Shown piece by piece: positions 4,518-6,180 of a DNA stretch of 6,180 nucleotides. Below the pieces are notes generated by a model, which did not search any database, was not told the DNA's origin, and was given only the letters and a program-made list of their open reading frames with translations. A program made the position numbers and the translations under genes. Numbering within the stretch: the first letter of the stretch is position 1; the number at the start of each line of letters is the position of its first letter. The DNA is taken from the NCBI GenBank assembly GCA_016926495.1, contig JAFGOL010000159.1, positions 1 to 6,180 on the forward strand, in the 5' to 3' direction. The DNA comes from Oligoflexia bacterium (GTDB taxonomy: Bacteria; Bdellovibrionota; JAFGOL01).

Positions 4518-6180
4518 TCAATTCAGGTTCATGTTTCTGCTTCTGTAAGAAGAAACGCCGGGCAACGCGGCACCGTAACGGTATGAACCCGTAGCTGCGG
4601 AGCCTGAAAGAAGACCTGGCAACGGGCCTGATGACGAGTAACCTGCATACACCTCCGACTGCTGCTGCCTTGCCGAATTGAGGGCGAAGATGCAGGCGTT
4701 TACCCTGCCCAGCGCGTTTCTGAAAACCGGATCGGACGTATCAGCCCTGTTCAGCATACCGGACACAGCCTGTACGGATGCCTGTGTCTGGGCGTTGAAA
4801 TATCCGGCGATACAGGAATTTATAACACCCATGTGCTGCGCGTACGCACCCTGGCCGCTGCTGATCTGTGTTTTGGCGCTGTAAGTATCCAGAGTTGTCT
4901 GGAAAGTCCTGTTCCTTGCCGGATTCATTCTGTACGCGTTTGCCTGCGCGGTTATTGCCTTGGAACGGTTCCCTGCAGCCCTGCGGCTTTGTATATAATC
5001 CATTATGGTCTGAAAAGATACGGGGCCTGTAACAATCTTGTTGAGCAGCGCCTTGCTCTTCCGGCTTTGTTCTTCATTTACCTGTATGGCGGCTTCCGCT
5101 GCATTTTTCTGCCTACCTGCGTTATCAATGTTCTGTGCTTCTTCTTTAGCGGCTTTCTTCCTTGCTTTTGTCTCGGTTTCTTTTCTTATTTTAAGCACAG
5201 CGTTAAAAAAACCACTCTCCTCCATCTCATCCTGCGTGATACTGCCCCAGTTGTTTTCCTGGCATGCTTCAATAAGGGACGATGTTTCAGACCTGGTAAA
5301 TTTTGTGGCAGAGGACTCGGCATAAACGGCAAGTGAATACCACCACGGAAATTCCTCCTCGGGAACTTTATCCGCAAACCCGGTCTTACTTGCTGATACC
5401 AGTTCATTATATGATGCCGCGAACTCGTTCCAGAAAATTTTAAAACCTTCTTTCCACGGCTGCAGTATCGGAAAATTATTAGTCGCGGTGTCCATATTTA
5501 CGTCGTGCTCAACAATTATCTCCCCCCGGTCGCTTCTGTTTTCGGCGTAACATTTCCTTACATTGTCAGCAAAAATCCTATGTATGGAGACACCGCTGTC
5601 AATGGCCTTATTAATGGGAGCCAGGTACTTGGGGTCCGTTTTCATTTTATTATACAAATCGTCGGACAGTTTCAGGGTTATTGATATTCTGCCATTTCCG
5701 TTTGGGAGCGGATCATTGTCTTCTATAAGTACACTGCTGTTTTCTATTGTCGCCTCTCCCTTTTCATCAAGCTGGGTTGTGTCCAGGCATTCGGGTTTGA
5801 GCCTGAACTTAAAATAAGCCTGGCTTTCGTCTTTCTTATCAGTATCTTTCTTAAAGTAGTCAAATTTCATGACCTTTCTCAGAAAAACCGCGCTTGGAAT
5901 AAAGACCGCGTATTTCGGCCAGTTAATAGTACTGTCATTCAATTTTGTCAGTTCAGGCAAATCATAATAATCACTGACTGACCCGGGTCTGTTTCCAAAG
6001 TCTATGCCTGTAGTAAAACCTTCGTAAGGGTGACAGTTTGACGTCATTTCGTTCGGATTGTTGCGAATACTGGACCTGCCTGTCCTGGGCGCAGTCCTCT
6101 GAGAATAGTCTATACTGTCTTCAGAATACAAATTCCCGGAAACAGTAAACAGCATTATGAGTAAGTAGTTAAGCAGTTTC
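4518..6180 (-). CDS. Large secreted protein of unknown function, N-terminus beyond window edge
   Basis: I do not recognise this protein. The first ATG in the window is at 6155, but the frame stays open to the edge and adds KLLNYLLI before it. Together these make a typical signal peptide (KLLNYLLIMLFTVSGNLYS, cut near SED), so the true start probably lies just outside. About 553 residues are visible. Numbered from the Met at 6155, residues 12-75 are polar and Tyr/Pro/Asn-rich. Residues 80-245 look like a mixed alpha/beta globular region (AYFKFRLKPEC, GRISITLKLSDDLYNKM). Residues 265-320 include a Trp-rich FPWWYSLAVYAE stretch. Residues 322-370 are a highly charged Ala/Lys/Glu-rich probable coiled coil. 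Residues 375-500 are helical with two GxxNxCI motifs (C448, C488), and the last 45 residues are a Gly/Ser/Tyr-rich tail. Six cysteines (41, 123, 202, 298, 448, 488) could form disulfides. A periplasmic or surface location is likely. The gene ends at a strong terminator, so it is transcribed apart from the genes to its left. Confidence 0.82.
   Translation of the reverse strand, partial: KLLNYLLIMLFTVSGNLYSEDSIDYSQRTAPRTGRSSIRNNPNEMTSNCHPYEGFTTGIDFGNRPGSVSDYYDLPELTKLNDSTINWPKYAVFIPSAVFLRKVMKFDYFKKDTDKKDESQAYFKFRLKPECLDTTQLDEKGEATIENSSVLIEDNDPLPNGNGRISITLKLSDDLYNKMKTDPKYLAPINKAIDSGVSIHRIFADNVRKCYAENRSDRGEIIVEHDVNMDTATNNFPILQPWKEGFKIFWNEFAASYNELVSASKTGFADKVPEEEFPWWYSLAVYAESSATKFTRSETSSLIEACQENNWGSITQDEMEESGFFNAVLKIRKETETKARKKAAKEEAQNIDNAGRQKNAAEAAIQVNEEQSRKSKALLNKIVTGPVSFQTIMDYIQSRRAAGNRSKAITAQANAYRMNPARNRTFQTTLDTYSAKTQISSGQGAYAQHMGVINSCIAGYFNAQTQASVQAVSGMLNRADTSDPVFRNALGRVNACIFALNSARQQQSEVYAGYSSSGPLPGLLSGSAATGSYRYGAALPGVSSYRSRNMNLN

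Noticed and set aside
4833..5336. Plus-strand open frame of 167 codons inside the secreted-protein gene
   Set aside because: It is antisense to a convincing long gene, is rich in Cys, Leu and Phe without domain logic, and has no sensible ribosome binding site. It is a shadow frame.
4518..6155. ATG at 6155 as the true start of the secreted protein
   Set aside because: The frame stays open upstream to the window edge, and the eight added residues (KLLNYLLI) supply the basic and hydrophobic start of a signal peptide. The real start is probably just outside.

Overview
All six protein-coding genes in this window lie on the minus strand, so the biological order runs from right to left. Two features point to a Gram-negative (diderm) bacterium. 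One protein is built as a periplasmic TPR domain followed by an outer-membrane beta-barrel ending in Phe. The F0 subunit a has the deltaproteobacterial/myxobacterial-type core (KEHG...KHFLGPILWL...SLGLRLFGN). Base composition looks moderate, with frequent AGG/AGA and ATA codons and non-ATG starts. DUF4388 response regulators are common in Deltaproteobacteria and several uncultivated phyla, but the sequence alone does not fix the lineage.

Layout from right to left: (1) 6180-4518, a large secreted protein of unknown function whose N-terminus runs off the right edge. It ends at a strong intrinsic terminator at 4489-4454. (2) 4453-4320, an AT-rich intergenic region with three inverted repeats and a weak candidate promoter. 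(3) 4319-3249, a response regulator with an atypical receiver, a DUF4388 (PATAN) domain and a winged-helix-like tail. (4) 3244-1769, an exported TPR plus beta-barrel protein. (5) 1769-912, a radical SAM protein of the TIGR01212 (YhcC/YtqA) family. (6) 919-638, an AtpI-like small membrane protein. (7) 623-1, the first 207 residues of F0F1 ATP synthase subunit a (AtpB), cut by the left edge.

Genes 3 to 7 are packed like one operon. The junctions are a 4-nt gap, a 1-nt overlap (TGATG), an 8-nt overlap and a 14-nt gap, and I see no terminator or convincing internal promoter between them. The start of an ATP synthase operon (atpI-atpB, presumably followed by atpE beyond the edge) therefore seems to sit behind three genes not normally tied to it. 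The ATP synthase part is secure. The link with the regulator and the outer-membrane protein is inferred from spacing only. I see no RNA genes, mobile elements, CRISPR arrays or obvious defence or biosynthetic cluster.
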